From contig NZ_OY829290.1 of assembly GCF_963691685.1 (NCBI RefSeq), positions 372,001 to 436,000 of the forward strand: DNA of 64,000 nt, read 5' to 3'. The translations under genes were made by a program, and so were the position numbers. The stretch's first letter is position 1, and each line of letters opens with the position of its first letter. Source of the DNA: Thalassovita sp. (GTDB taxonomy: Bacteria; Pseudomonadota; Alphaproteobacteria; Rhodobacterales; Rhodobacteraceae). A model generated the notes under the pieces. It saw nothing but the letters and a program-made list of their open reading frames with translations, was not told the origin of the DNA and did not search any database. Below are positions 54,140-61,850 of this stretch, one piece after another.

Positions 54140-55297
54140 ATGATTTCACGGCGCGCATTTGGCCTCTCCGCTTTGGCGGCAACCTTGTTTGGACCCGGCC
54201 TTGGACGGGCGAAGGCTGGACAGCGGGTGATCGTTGTCGGCGCAGGTGTGGCGGGGATCACCGCCGGGTATCTGCTGCGCCGTGCAGGGGCGTAGGTCAC
54301 AATCCTTGAGGCCGCACCGCATTGGGGTGGGCGGATCAAACGGCTGCAGGGCTTTGCCGATTTTCCCATCGATCTGGGGGCCGAATGGATCCATGCCGAT
54401 CATTCCGTCCTGAGCGAGATCGTGGATAACCCCGCCGCCAAGGTGGAAGAGGAAACGATCACCTACCGGCCCAAGACCTATGACACCTGGGATGGCGAAA
54501 GCCGTGGCAGTGCCAACTGGCTGCGGCTGGCCTATGCGGAACGCAAGTTCAAACGCACCACATGGTATGGCTTCTTTGAGCGTCACATGCTGCCGTCGGT
54601 CAGCGCATCCCTGCGCCTCAGCGAACCGGTAACCCGGATTGAACATTCAGACGCTGGCGTGACAGTCACTACCGCAAAAGCCCGCTATAGTGCGGACCAT
54701 GTGATTGTGACCATCCCCCTGTCAGTGCTGCAGAAAGGGGGAATCAGTTTCGCCCCCGGCCTGCCCCGCCGGATCAAGGCGGCGCTGGGTGATACGGTGT
54801 TTGGCAGCGGGCTAAAGGCGTTCTTCAAATTCAAGGAACGCTTCTACGGCGACATCACTTTGCCGCAAGGCGTGTCCGGCTTCACCGCCGATACCTGGTC
54901 CGAGCGGATTTTCTACAACGCGGCCTTTGGCAAGGATAGCAGTGACCATGTGCTGGGCCTGTTCCAAAACAGCAATGTGCCCCTGGCCACCGCCCGGCAG
55001 TCCGATGCGCAGATCGAACGCGATCTGCTGGCGGAACTGGACCGGATCTATGACGGCGCCGCCAGCCAACTGGTTGAAAAGGTTCAGGTTCAGAACTGGG
55101 ACCGCGTGCCCTACATCAATGGCACCTATGCCAACGATTATGACGAAGGCGACCAAGGTACTCTGGTCTATGCCTTCCGTCCGGTGGCGGGGCGCCTGTT
55201 CTTCGCTGGCGAAGCGCTGGGCGGTGAGGTGCGATCAACCGTACATGGCGCGGCCTTTTCCGCCTATGAGGCGGTGGACCAGTTGCTTCAAGCCTAG
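54140..55297 (+). pseudogene. Flavin amine oxidase gene interrupted by an in-frame TAG
   Basis: One continuous frame of 385 codons encodes a flavin monoamine oxidase-like protein, but codon 52 (54293-54295) is TAG. Before it: a Tat-like signal (SRRAFGLSALAA) and the FAD motif VIVVGAGVAGITAGYLLRRAGA. After it: VTILEAAPHWGGRIKRLQG, GAEWIHADHS, VTIPLSVLQKGGI and RLFFAGEALGG...VHGAAFSAYEAVDQLL, all intact. In homologues a normal residue stands between RAGA and VTILEA. No start codon for the 3' part would restore the FAD motif. Most likely a recent nonsense mutation; read-through or an error in the sequence cannot be excluded. Its natural stop lies in the terminal repeat of a MITE-like element. 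Confidence 0.88.
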
Positions 55298-55557
55298 GCT
55301 CAGGACCCATTAATCTTCCTGCACCGGTTTGGCAGATTTTCGAACTGACAAGGAACATGGCCGCAGGAATAGTGATCTATTTCAAGGCTATATGACGCCG
55401 CTCAGTTCGAAAAACCGCCAAATCGAAGACGCCAAAATCGCTGCATCTCAACGGCGTGAGGCGCTTGAAAAGAGAACCACTCTTTCCGGCGCGCCTCAAA
55501 CCATTGAGATTTTGCGATTTTGGCGCCGGTGCGGAACATTAATGGGTCCTGAGCCTA
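55295..55557. mobile_element. MITE-like palindromic element with perfect 20-bp terminal inverted repeats
   Basis: The ends are TAGGCTCAGGACCCATTAAT (55295-55314) and its exact reverse complement (55538-55557). The match continues inward (TTCC, then GCACCGG) with one mismatch and one inserted base, giving about 32 bp. Inside are two hairpins. A: 55328-55347 with 55403-55422, 18 of 20. B: 55430-55451 with 55504-55525, 19 of 22, continued by GAGGCGC/GCGCCTC and AAAGAG/CTCTTT. The outermost TA at both ends could be the 2-bp target duplication of IS630- or IS5(IS427)-type transposases. No transposase is encoded. Confidence 0.8.
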
Positions 55558-55762
55558 AGGTCGGCTTTGTTGCCACACATGCCGCGAACCGCATTGCGGC
55601 ACTGCGGCACGCTGCCTATAGTGCGCCTCAGACGAAGCCCCAATGACGGGGCCGGAGAGGTGTGTTTGTGCGATCGACCCAAACAGGGGATCAGGGGCAA
55701 ACGTCGTCAGGTGCCCGTACCCGGGCATTCTCTCTGAGAGAAGAGTTGAACTGGGGAGAGGC
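55558..55762 (+). promoter_or_regulatory. Leader region of the cbiX-cobM operon
   Basis: This stretch of about 205 bp has no supportable gene. It contains a hairpin TGCCCG-tac-CGGGCA (about 55712-55727) and immediately after it a perfect dyad TTCTCTC-T-GAGAGAA (55728-55742). This ends 20 bp before the small membrane protein start. I looked for a cobalamin riboswitch (B12 box) here and found none. Confidence 0.45.
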
Positions 55763-56005
55763 ATGAAAGCTATCTATTCTGTTGTTGCATCCGGCAGCGT
55801 CCTGTTGGCCGCGCCCGCACAGGCGCATATCGGCCATCTGGGCGAACTTGCCGGTCACGATCACTGGATCGCGCTGGGCGCTTTGGGCGCCGCAGGGGCG
55901 ATTGCGCTGATTGCCGGTCTGAAGGGCAAGAAAAAAGACCCCGAGGCCGAAACCGAATCTGAAACCGATGAAGAGCCTAGCGAAGAAGAGCTGCAGGAAG
56001 CTTAA
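55763..56005 (+). CDS. Small membrane protein upstream of cbiX (DUF6732-like)
   Basis: This 80-residue precursor has a signal peptide ending LAAPAQA. Mature N-terminus is HIGHLGELAGHDHW, with three His/Asp positions that could bind metal. One helix follows (IALGALGAAGAIALIAGL), then a cytosolic Lys patch and a strongly acidic tail (EAETESETDEEPSEEE). GGGGAGAG supports the start. It ends 3 bp before cbiX, so it belongs to the cobalamin operon. Function unknown; cobalt capture is a possibility. Confidence 0.8.
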   Translation: MKAIYSVVASGSVLLAAPAQAHIGHLGELAGHDHWIALGALGAAGAIALIAGLKGKKKDPEAETESETDEEPSEEELQEA

Positions 56006-56008
56006 GCC

Positions 56009-57286
56009 ATGAGCAAAATTGGAGTGATGATCTGCGGTCACGGCTCGCGTAGCCAGGCCGCAGTTGACGAATTTTCTGTCCTTGCCGAAAAACTGCCCCC
56101 CCTGCTGCCGCAGGACTGGATGGTGGAATACGGCTATCTGGAGTTTGCCAATCCGGTGATCCGCGACGGGCTGGACCGTCTGCGCGAAGCGGGCTGCGAA
56201 AAGATCCTGGCGGTGCCGGGGATGCTGTTTGCGGCGATGCATTCCAAAAATGACATCCCAACGGTGCTGAACACCTATGCCACCAAACACGGCATCGATG
56301 TGTCTTACGGCCGCGAACTGGGTGTCGACCCCAAGATGGTCGCCGCTGCAGGGGCCCGTATTCAGGACGCCGTGGATCAGGCCAACGCTGAACTGGGTGA
56401 GGTTGCCCTGCATGACACCTGTCTGGTGGTCATCGGCCGCGGTGCCTCGGACCCGGATGCCAACGCCAATGTCTCCAAGATCGCCCGCCTGCTGCAGGAG
56501 GGCATGGGCTTTGGCTGGCTGGAGGTCGGCTACTCCGGTGTGACCTTCCCGTTGGTGGAACCCTGCCTGCGCCATGTGACCAAGCTGGGCTACAAACGTG
56601 TCATCGTTTTCCCCTACTTCCTGTTCACCGGCATCCTGATCGACCGGATCTATGGCTTCACTGATAAGGTGGCCGCCGATCACCCTGAGATCGATTTTGT
56701 CAAAGCGGGTTATCTCAACGACCACGAACATGTTCTGGCCACTTTTGCCGAGCGTATCACCGAACAGGTGGGCGCGGTGCCGCCGCCGAACTGTGGCACC
56801 TGCCTGTTCCGCACCCAGGAACTGGCGCTGGAAGAGGGCAAAATCGTCATCTCCGCCGAGGACCGCGCCAAGGCTGCCGAAGGCACGGCGCATCCGGCGC
56901 TGGCCTCCGTGCCGCCGCCCACCTGCGTGATGTGCAAATACCGCGTGCAGGTGCTGGGCTTTGAGGATGAGGTCGGCTCGGTCCAGGAAAGCCACCACCA
57001 CCACGTCGAAGGTCAGGGCGCCTCGGCGCCGGGGTCAAACGTGGCGGATTGTAAACTTTGCGATCTGTTCTGCACTGGGGAGTGTCGTCTCGATATGGGG
57101 CATCACCACCACGGGCATGATCACGGGCATGACCACCACCATCATCACGAACATGGTCGCAGCCACGATCACGAACATGGCCATCACCATCACCATCACC
57201 ATCACCACGATCATGACCACGTGCATGCCGAATATCCGCATGCCAAACACCCGCTGGGGCCGGAAAGTGCACGCCGCAAGCGCTGA
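56009..57286 (+). CDS. cbiX: Sirohydrochlorin cobaltochelatase-like CbiX, long form with Cys motifs and His-rich tail
   Basis: This 425-residue protein has two CbiX-type halves: MICGHGSRSQAAVDEF (about 7) with LAVPGMLFAAMHSKNDIP, and a second half with VVIGRGASDPDANANVSKIARLL and VIVFPYFLFTGILIDRI. A Cys region follows (CGTCLFR, CVMCKYR, CKLCDLFCTGEC; about 266-362) that may hold an Fe-S cluster. The tail is very His-rich (about 368-410). CbiX inserts cobalt early, into sirohydrochlorin. Its presence beside CobN (late insertion) is notable. Confidence 0.93.
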   Translation: MSKIGVMICGHGSRSQAAVDEFSVLAEKLPPLLPQDWMVEYGYLEFANPVIRDGLDRLREAGCEKILAVPGMLFAAMHSKNDIPTVLNTYATKHGIDVSYGRELGVDPKMVAAAGARIQDAVDQANAELGEVALHDTCLVVIGRGASDPDANANVSKIARLLQEGMGFGWLEVGYSGVTFPLVEPCLRHVTKLGYKRVIVFPYFLFTGILIDRIYGFTDKVAADHPEIDFVKAGYLNDHEHVLATFAERITEQVGAVPPPNCGTCLFRTQELALEEGKIVISAEDRAKAAEGTAHPALASVPPPTCVMCKYRVQVLGFEDEVGSVQESHHHHVEGQGASAPGSNVADCKLCDLFCTGECRLDMGHHHHGHDHGHDHHHHHEHGRSHDHEHGHHHHHHHHHDHDHVHAEYPHAKHPLGPESARRKR

Positions 57287-57300
57287 ACGCCCTTTCAATG

Positions 57301-57330
57301 ATCCTGAAAATACTCCCGCCGGAGGCATCC
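57301..57330 (-). repeat. Intercistronic repeat, copy 1 (reverse)
   Basis: On the minus strand TGCCTCCGGCGGGAGTATTT. Copy 2 at 58022-58041 matches 18 of 20 bases. The sequence lies between cbiX and cobH. I recall closely similar stretches between genes in many Rhodobacteraceae genomes. Confidence 0.65.
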
Positions 57331-57360
57331 TGCGGTAGCCACATGCACAAAGGGGGACAG

Positions 57361-58011
57361 ATGCGACCCTATGAAAAGAACCCCTCGGCGATCTACGCCG
57401 AAAGCTTCGCCACCGTCCGGCGTGAGGCGCGTCTGGACCGGTTTGATGCCGGCATGGAACGTATGGCGATCCGGCTGATCCACGCCTGTGGCATGGTTGA
57501 GGTTGCGGACCGGCTGGCGTTTTCTGAAAACGCCTATGCGGCGGGCCACGCGGCTTTACAGGCGGGCAAACCGATCCTGTGTGATTGCGAAATGGTCGGC
57601 GCGGGCATCATCCGGCGCTACCTGCCGGCCGAAAATGAGGTGATCGTCACCCTGAACGATGCCCGTACACCCGGCATCGCGGCAGGCATTGGCAACACCC
57701 GCTCTGCCGCCGCGGTAGAGCTTTGGGCCGATCATCTGGACGGGGCTGTCGTGGCCGTGGGCAACGCCCCCACCGCGCTGTTTCATCTGTTGGAGCTGAT
57801 CGACCAAGGCGCGCCGAAACCGGCGGTGATCCTTGGCTTCCCGGTGGGTTTTGTCGGCGCGGCAGAGAGCAAGGCCGAATTGGCCGCCAACCCGCGCGGT
57901 TGTGACTTTGTCGCCCTGCGTGGCCGTCGCGGCGGCTCAGCCATTGCCTCAGCCGCAGTGAACGCGTTGGCAGCGGGGCTGCCAGAAGAACAAGCGGAGG
58001 CAACCCGATGA
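57361..58011 (+). CDS. cobH: Precorrin-8X methylmutase
   Basis: This 216-residue enzyme moves the C11 methyl to C12 to give hydrogenobyrinic acid. Conserved blocks: MRPYEKNPSAIYAESFATVR, RLIHACGMVEVAD with the catalytic His (about 43), CDCEMVGAGI, PTALFHLLELI (about 141) and GFPVGFVGAAESKAEL. ATG 57361 has AGGGGGACAG upstream; a longer open frame upstream runs through the intercistronic repeat and is not supported. Confidence 0.96.
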   Translation: MRPYEKNPSAIYAESFATVRREARLDRFDAGMERMAIRLIHACGMVEVADRLAFSENAYAAGHAALQAGKPILCDCEMVGAGIIRRYLPAENEVIVTLNDARTPGIAAGIGNTRSAAAVELWADHLDGAVVAVGNAPTALFHLLELIDQGAPKPAVILGFPVGFVGAAESKAELAANPRGCDFVALRGRRGGSAIASAAVNALAAGLPEEQAEATR

Positions 58012-58020
58012 AAGATCGGC

Positions 58021-58041
58021 ATGCCTTCGGCGAGAGTATTT
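58021..58041 (+). repeat. Intercistronic repeat, copy 2
   Basis: TGCCTTCGGCGAGAGTATTT lies in the 54-bp gap between cobH and cobL, with the same core as copies 1 and 3 (GAGTATTT). Confidence 0.65.
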
Positions 58042-58065
58042 GCAGAACATTGAAAGGGGCGGCCC

Positions 58066-59268
58066 ATGTCTGATCCTTGGTTGCATATTGTTGGCATTGG
58101 TGAGGACGGTATGGACGGGCTGCTGCCCGCCACCCGCGCGGTTGTCGAAGCAGCAGAGGTGATTGTGGGTGGGGAACGCCATCATGAACTGTCTGCGGCG
58201 GTCACGGCCGAGCGGCTGGCCTGGCCCTCGCCCTTTGATGCGCTTATTGGCATGTTGCAGGAGCTGAAAGGTAAACGTGTGGTGGTTCTGGCCACCGGCG
58301 ATCCCCTGTGGTTTTCGGTCGGGGCACGGATCGGGCGTGAGATTGATCCGAGCGAGTTGGTTTATCACCCGCAGGTCGGGGCCTTCCAGTTGGCGGCGGC
58401 GCGCATGGGCTGGTCGATGGCGGATCTGGAGACGCTGACGGTGCATGGCCGTCCGGTGGAGCAGATGATCGCCTTTATCCAGCCGGATGCACGGTTGCTG
58501 ATCCTGACCACCGGTTCGGACACCCCTGGCAAGATTGCCGCCTTCCTGACCGCCCGTGGTTTTGGCAAATCTAAGATGACGGTGCTGGCCAATATGGGTG
58601 GTGAGGAAGAACAGCGGTTTGACGGTGTCGCAGAGGGCTGGGAACACGAGGTGCCGCCGTTCAACACGCTGGCAGTGGATTGCATCGCTGCACCTGATGC
58701 GGCGCTTTTGCCGAGGGTGCCGGGGCTGGCGGATGATCTGTTTCAGAACGACGGCACCATGACCAAACAAGAGGTCCGTGCGGCGACGCTGGCCAAGCTG
58801 ATGCCGATGCGCGGCGCACTGCTGTGGGACATTGGCACCGGCTGTGGTTCGGTCGCGGTGGAGTGGATGCGCTCGGCCTCTTATGCGCAGGCCATCGGGA
58901 TTGAACCGCGTGCTGATCGCCGGTCGATGGCAGCCGCAAACGCGCTGGCGCTGGGGGTGCCGAAGCTGCAGCTGGTGGATGGCACCGTGCCCGCCGCCCT
59001 GCAGGATCTGCCGGCCCCCGACGCGGTGTTCATTGGCGGCGGTCTCAGCCGGGAGACATTCGAGTTCGCCTGGGAGGCGCTGCGTCCTTTGGGCCGGATG
59101 GTGGCCAATGCGGTGACCATCGAAAGTGAGGCGACGCTGATTGCGCTGCAGAAGGATTACGGTGGTGAGCTGGTCAAGATCTCGGTCGAACGGGCGGAGG
59201 CGATTGGCCCTTTGAGCGGTTGGAAACCGCTGCGCACCGTCACCCAGTGGAGCCTGATCAAACGATGA
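58066..59268 (+). CDS. cobL: Precorrin-6Y C5,15-methyltransferase (decarboxylating)
   Basis: This 400-residue bifunctional enzyme has an N-terminal CbiE-type tetrapyrrole methylase half (VGIGEDGMDGLLPATR; VLATGDPLWFSVGA). The C-terminal CbiT-type half has a SAM site (ALLWDIGTGCGSVAVEWMR, about 253) and FIGGGLSRETFEFAWEALR. It methylates C5 and C15 and removes the C12 acetate carboxyl. Length fits the fused aerobic form. GAAAGGGGC supports the start; its stop overlaps cobI (ATGA). Confidence 0.96.
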   Translation: MSDPWLHIVGIGEDGMDGLLPATRAVVEAAEVIVGGERHHELSAAVTAERLAWPSPFDALIGMLQELKGKRVVVLATGDPLWFSVGARIGREIDPSELVYHPQVGAFQLAAARMGWSMADLETLTVHGRPVEQMIAFIQPDARLLILTTGSDTPGKIAAFLTARGFGKSKMTVLANMGGEEEQRFDGVAEGWEHEVPPFNTLAVDCIAAPDAALLPRVPGLADDLFQNDGTMTKQEVRAATLAKLMPMRGALLWDIGTGCGSVAVEWMRSASYAQAIGIEPRADRRSMAAANALALGVPKLQLVDGTVPAALQDLPAPDAVFIGGGLSRETFEFAWEALRPLGRMVANAVTIESEATLIALQKDYGGELVKISVERAEAIGPLSGWKPLRTVTQWSLIKR

Positions 59269-59966
59269 CCGGTAAACTCTATGGTGTGGGGCTGGGGCCG
59301 GGTGATCCCGACCTGATGACCCTGCGGGCCCATCGGTTGATTGCGGGGGCCACGGTGGTGGCCTATCCGGCCTTAGCAGGTGGCGACAGCTTTGCCCGCG
59401 CCATCGCGGCCGATGTGATCCCTGCGGGCGCGCGTGAAATTGTGATGGACGTGCCGATGACGGTGGACCGTGCCCCGGCGCAGGCCGCCTATGACAAGGG
59501 CGCAACGGAAATCGCTGCGGCACTGGAGGCGGGTGAGGATGTGATCTGCCTCTGTGAGGGCGATCCTTTTTTCTACGGTTCCTTCATGTATCTCTTTGCC
59601 CGCTTGTCCGAACGGTTTGAGGTTGAGGTGGTACCCGGCGTGACCTCAATCACCACCTGCGCGGCGCGGGCCGGTGTGCCTTTGGCGGCGCGCAATGAAC
59701 GGCTGACGGTGCTGCCCGGCCCCCTGCCGGAGGCGGAGCTACGCAGCCGGATCGAAGGCGCGGAAAGCGTGGCGATCATGAAGGTCGGCCGCCATCTGGC
59801 CAAGATCCGTGGCGTGATCGAGGCCTTGGGCCTGACCGAAAAGGCCATGTATATCGAGCGTGCCAGCCTGCCCGAAGAGGTGGTTTGCCCGCTTAAGGAG
59901 GCGCCGGAGAAGGCGCCCTATTTCTCAATGATTCTACTGGTGAAGGGGGGCGACCCATGGCTGTAA
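59265..59966 (+). CDS. cobI: Precorrin-2 C20-methyltransferase
   Basis: This 233-residue SAM methylase has YGVGLGPGDPDLMTLRAHRL at the start, ICLCEGDPFFYGSFMYLF (about 97), VVPGVTSITTCAA and ERASLPEEVVCPL. It makes precorrin-3A. ATG 59265 overlaps the cobL stop by 4 bp; the end overlaps the cobJ start by 10 bp, so three genes are translationally linked. Confidence 0.96.
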   Translation: MTGKLYGVGLGPGDPDLMTLRAHRLIAGATVVAYPALAGGDSFARAIAADVIPAGAREIVMDVPMTVDRAPAQAAYDKGATEIAAALEAGEDVICLCEGDPFFYGSFMYLFARLSERFEVEVVPGVTSITTCAARAGVPLAARNERLTVLPGPLPEAELRSRIEGAESVAIMKVGRHLAKIRGVIEALGLTEKAMYIERASLPEEVVCPLKEAPEKAPYFSMILLVKGGDPWL

Positions 59967-61816
59967 CTTCTGGGCCTGCGGGCGAAAATGTGACGCCGGT
60001 TGTTCTGGCGCTGAGTGCCTCGGGCGAGGCGGTGGCGCATCAAGTGGCGGCGGTTCTGGGTGCTGAGGTGCACGGCCGTGAGGGGCGTGTGGCACAGGCC
60101 GATGCCTTTTTCCCCAATGCGCTGGACCATGCGCGGGATTTGTTTGCGGCCGGTGTGCCGGTGGTTGGCGTCTGTGCCAGCGGCATCCTGATCCGTGCGG
60201 TTGCGCCATTGCTGAGTGACAAACGGGCGGAGCCGCCGGTTGTGTCGGTGTCTGATAACGGGTCCGTTGTGGTGCCGCTTCTGGGCGGACATCGCGGCGC
60301 CAACCGTCTGGCCGGTGAGATCGCTTCGGCGTTGGAGGCGACCGCGGCTGTGACCACAGCCGGGGATGTCGCCATGGGCGTGGCGCTGGATGAACCGCCG
60401 CAGGGCTGGGTTCTGGCCAACCCTGAAAACGCCAAGGCGGCGATGGCGGCCTTGCTGTCGGGCGCTGGTGCTACGTTGGTGGGTGAGGCGGTTGAGGCGG
60501 CCGATTGGCTGGCGGATCTGCCGAAAGGTGACGGGGTGACCATTCACTGCACTGTGGCACCTGTTGAGGTGACGAAGGAGACCACGCTGGTCTTCCACCC
60601 GCAGCGCGCAATTCTGGGTATTGGCTGTTCGCGCAATTGCCCGGCGGAGGAGCTGGATGGCTTGGTCGCAGAGCTGCTGGCGGATGCGGGTGTTGCGTCT
60701 GGTGCGCTGGCGGCCATTGCCACGGCGGACCTGAAAGCGGATGAGCCTGCGATGAACGCACTGGCGGCGAAGTTCAACGTGCCGCTGCGCCTGTTCACAG
60801 CGGCGGAGCTGGACGCGGAAACCCCGCGTTGCGCCACCACATCCGAGGTGGTTTTTGCCGAGATTGGCACCCACGGTGTGGCCGAAAACGCGGCCTTGGC
60901 CGCGGGGGGCGCGGCTGTGACACTGACCCATCCGAAACGCAAAACCGCCATGGGCACAGCGGCGCTGGCGATGGCCGAGGCCCCTGTGACCGCGGTGGCG
61001 GGCCGCGCCCGTGGCCGTCTGTCGGTTGTGGGCATTGGCCCGGGTCAGGCCAGTTGGCGCACGCCCGAGGTCTCGCGCCTGGTGGCTGAGGCGGAAGAGC
61101 TGGTTGGCTATGGCCTCTACATCGATCTGCTGGGCCCATTGGCCGCCGGAAAGGAACGGTCGGACTTCCCATTGGGCGGCGAAGAGGCGCGCTGTCGCTA
61201 CGCGCTGGAACAGGCGGCGAAGGGCAAGAACGTGGCTCTGGTCTGTTCGGGCGATGCGGGCATCTACGCGATGGGCGCGCTGGTCTTTGAACTGCTGGAT
61301 CGCGGGCCGGAGGAACATGGCGTCTCTGACGCGGCGCACCGGGTGGACGTGATCTGTTCGCCGGGCGTTTCGGCATTGCAGGGGGCTGCGGCACGGGCCG
61401 GGGCGCCTTTGGGGCACGACTTCTGCACCATTTCGCTGTCCGATCTGCTGACCCCGCGTGATGACATTCTGCGCCGGTTGAAAGCGGCGGCAGAGGGCGA
61501 TTTCGTGATTGCCTTCTATAACCCAGTGTCCAAAACCCGCCGGACCCTGCTGGCCGAGGCGCGGGAGATCCTGTTGCAGCACCGCCCGGCCGATACGCCG
61601 GTGATGCTGGCCTCGTCCCTGGGGCGGCCTGAGGAATATGTGCGCTATCGCCGTCTGGACCAGCTGGAGGTCGATGAGGTCGACATGCTGACCGTGGTTC
61701 TGATCGGTTCGAGCAATTCGCGACTGGCGGAGCTGGGCGAAGGCCCCCGCATGTTCACGCCACGGGGCTATGCGCGCAAAATTGACGGTGATCTGGCCGA
61801 GAAGGCAGCGCAGTGA
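59957..61816 (+). CDS. cobJ: CbiG/CobE-type domain fused to precorrin-3B C17-methyltransferase
   Basis: This 619-residue fusion has residues 1-350 resembling CbiG: VVGVCASGILIRAVAPLL and VVPLLGGHRGANRLA in the N-terminal part, LGIGCSRNCPAEELDGLV (about 216) and the CobE-like C-terminal part. Residues 355-619 are CobJ: LSVVGIGPGQASWRTPEV, LVCSGDAGIYAMGALVFEL, CSPGVSALQGAAARAGAPLGHDFC and AFYNPVSKTRR. CobJ catalyses C17 methylation with ring contraction. The CbiG part recalls the anaerobic pathway's precorrin-5A hydrolase. GAAGGGGGCG supports the start. Confidence 0.94.
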   Translation: MAVTSGPAGENVTPVVLALSASGEAVAHQVAAVLGAEVHGREGRVAQADAFFPNALDHARDLFAAGVPVVGVCASGILIRAVAPLLSDKRAEPPVVSVSDNGSVVVPLLGGHRGANRLAGEIASALEATAAVTTAGDVAMGVALDEPPQGWVLANPENAKAAMAALLSGAGATLVGEAVEAADWLADLPKGDGVTIHCTVAPVEVTKETTLVFHPQRAILGIGCSRNCPAEELDGLVAELLADAGVASGALAAIATADLKADEPAMNALAAKFNVPLRLFTAAELDAETPRCATTSEVVFAEIGTHGVAENAALAAGGAAVTLTHPKRKTAMGTAALAMAEAPVTAVAGRARGRLSVVGIGPGQASWRTPEVSRLVAEAEELVGYGLYIDLLGPLAAGKERSDFPLGGEEARCRYALEQAAKGKNVALVCSGDAGIYAMGALVFELLDRGPEEHGVSDAAHRVDVICSPGVSALQGAAARAGAPLGHDFCTISLSDLLTPRDDILRRLKAAAEGDFVIAFYNPVSKTRRTLLAEAREILLQHRPADTPVMLASSLGRPEEYVRYRRLDQLEVDEVDMLTVVLIGSSNSRLAELGEGPRMFTPRGYARKIDGDLAEKAAQ

Positions 61817-61837
61817 GTATTTTTGGAAAGATGAAAG
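61815..61837 (+). repeat. Intercistronic repeat, partial copy 3
   Basis: GAGTATTTTTGGAAAGATGA lies between cobJ and cobM directly over the cobJ stop codon. It shares the GAGTATTT core with copies 1 and 2 and the typical GGAAAGATGAA tail. Confidence 0.5.
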
Positions 61838-61850
61838 AGGGGCGCGGCGC

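Noticed and set aside
55329..55646. 105-codon open frame across the palindromic element
   Set aside because: It runs through the inverted repeats and beyond the right end of the element, has no ribosome site and no recognisable protein character.
55558..55762. Second cobalamin riboswitch upstream of the cbiX operon
   Set aside because: No B12 box (GCCAC...GCCAGGAGACC type) or other conserved block is present, only local hairpins.
57110..57230. Repetitive CATCAC tract as a microsatellite
   Set aside because: It encodes the His-rich tail of CbiX in frame and is common in long CbiX proteins, though it could vary in length between strains.
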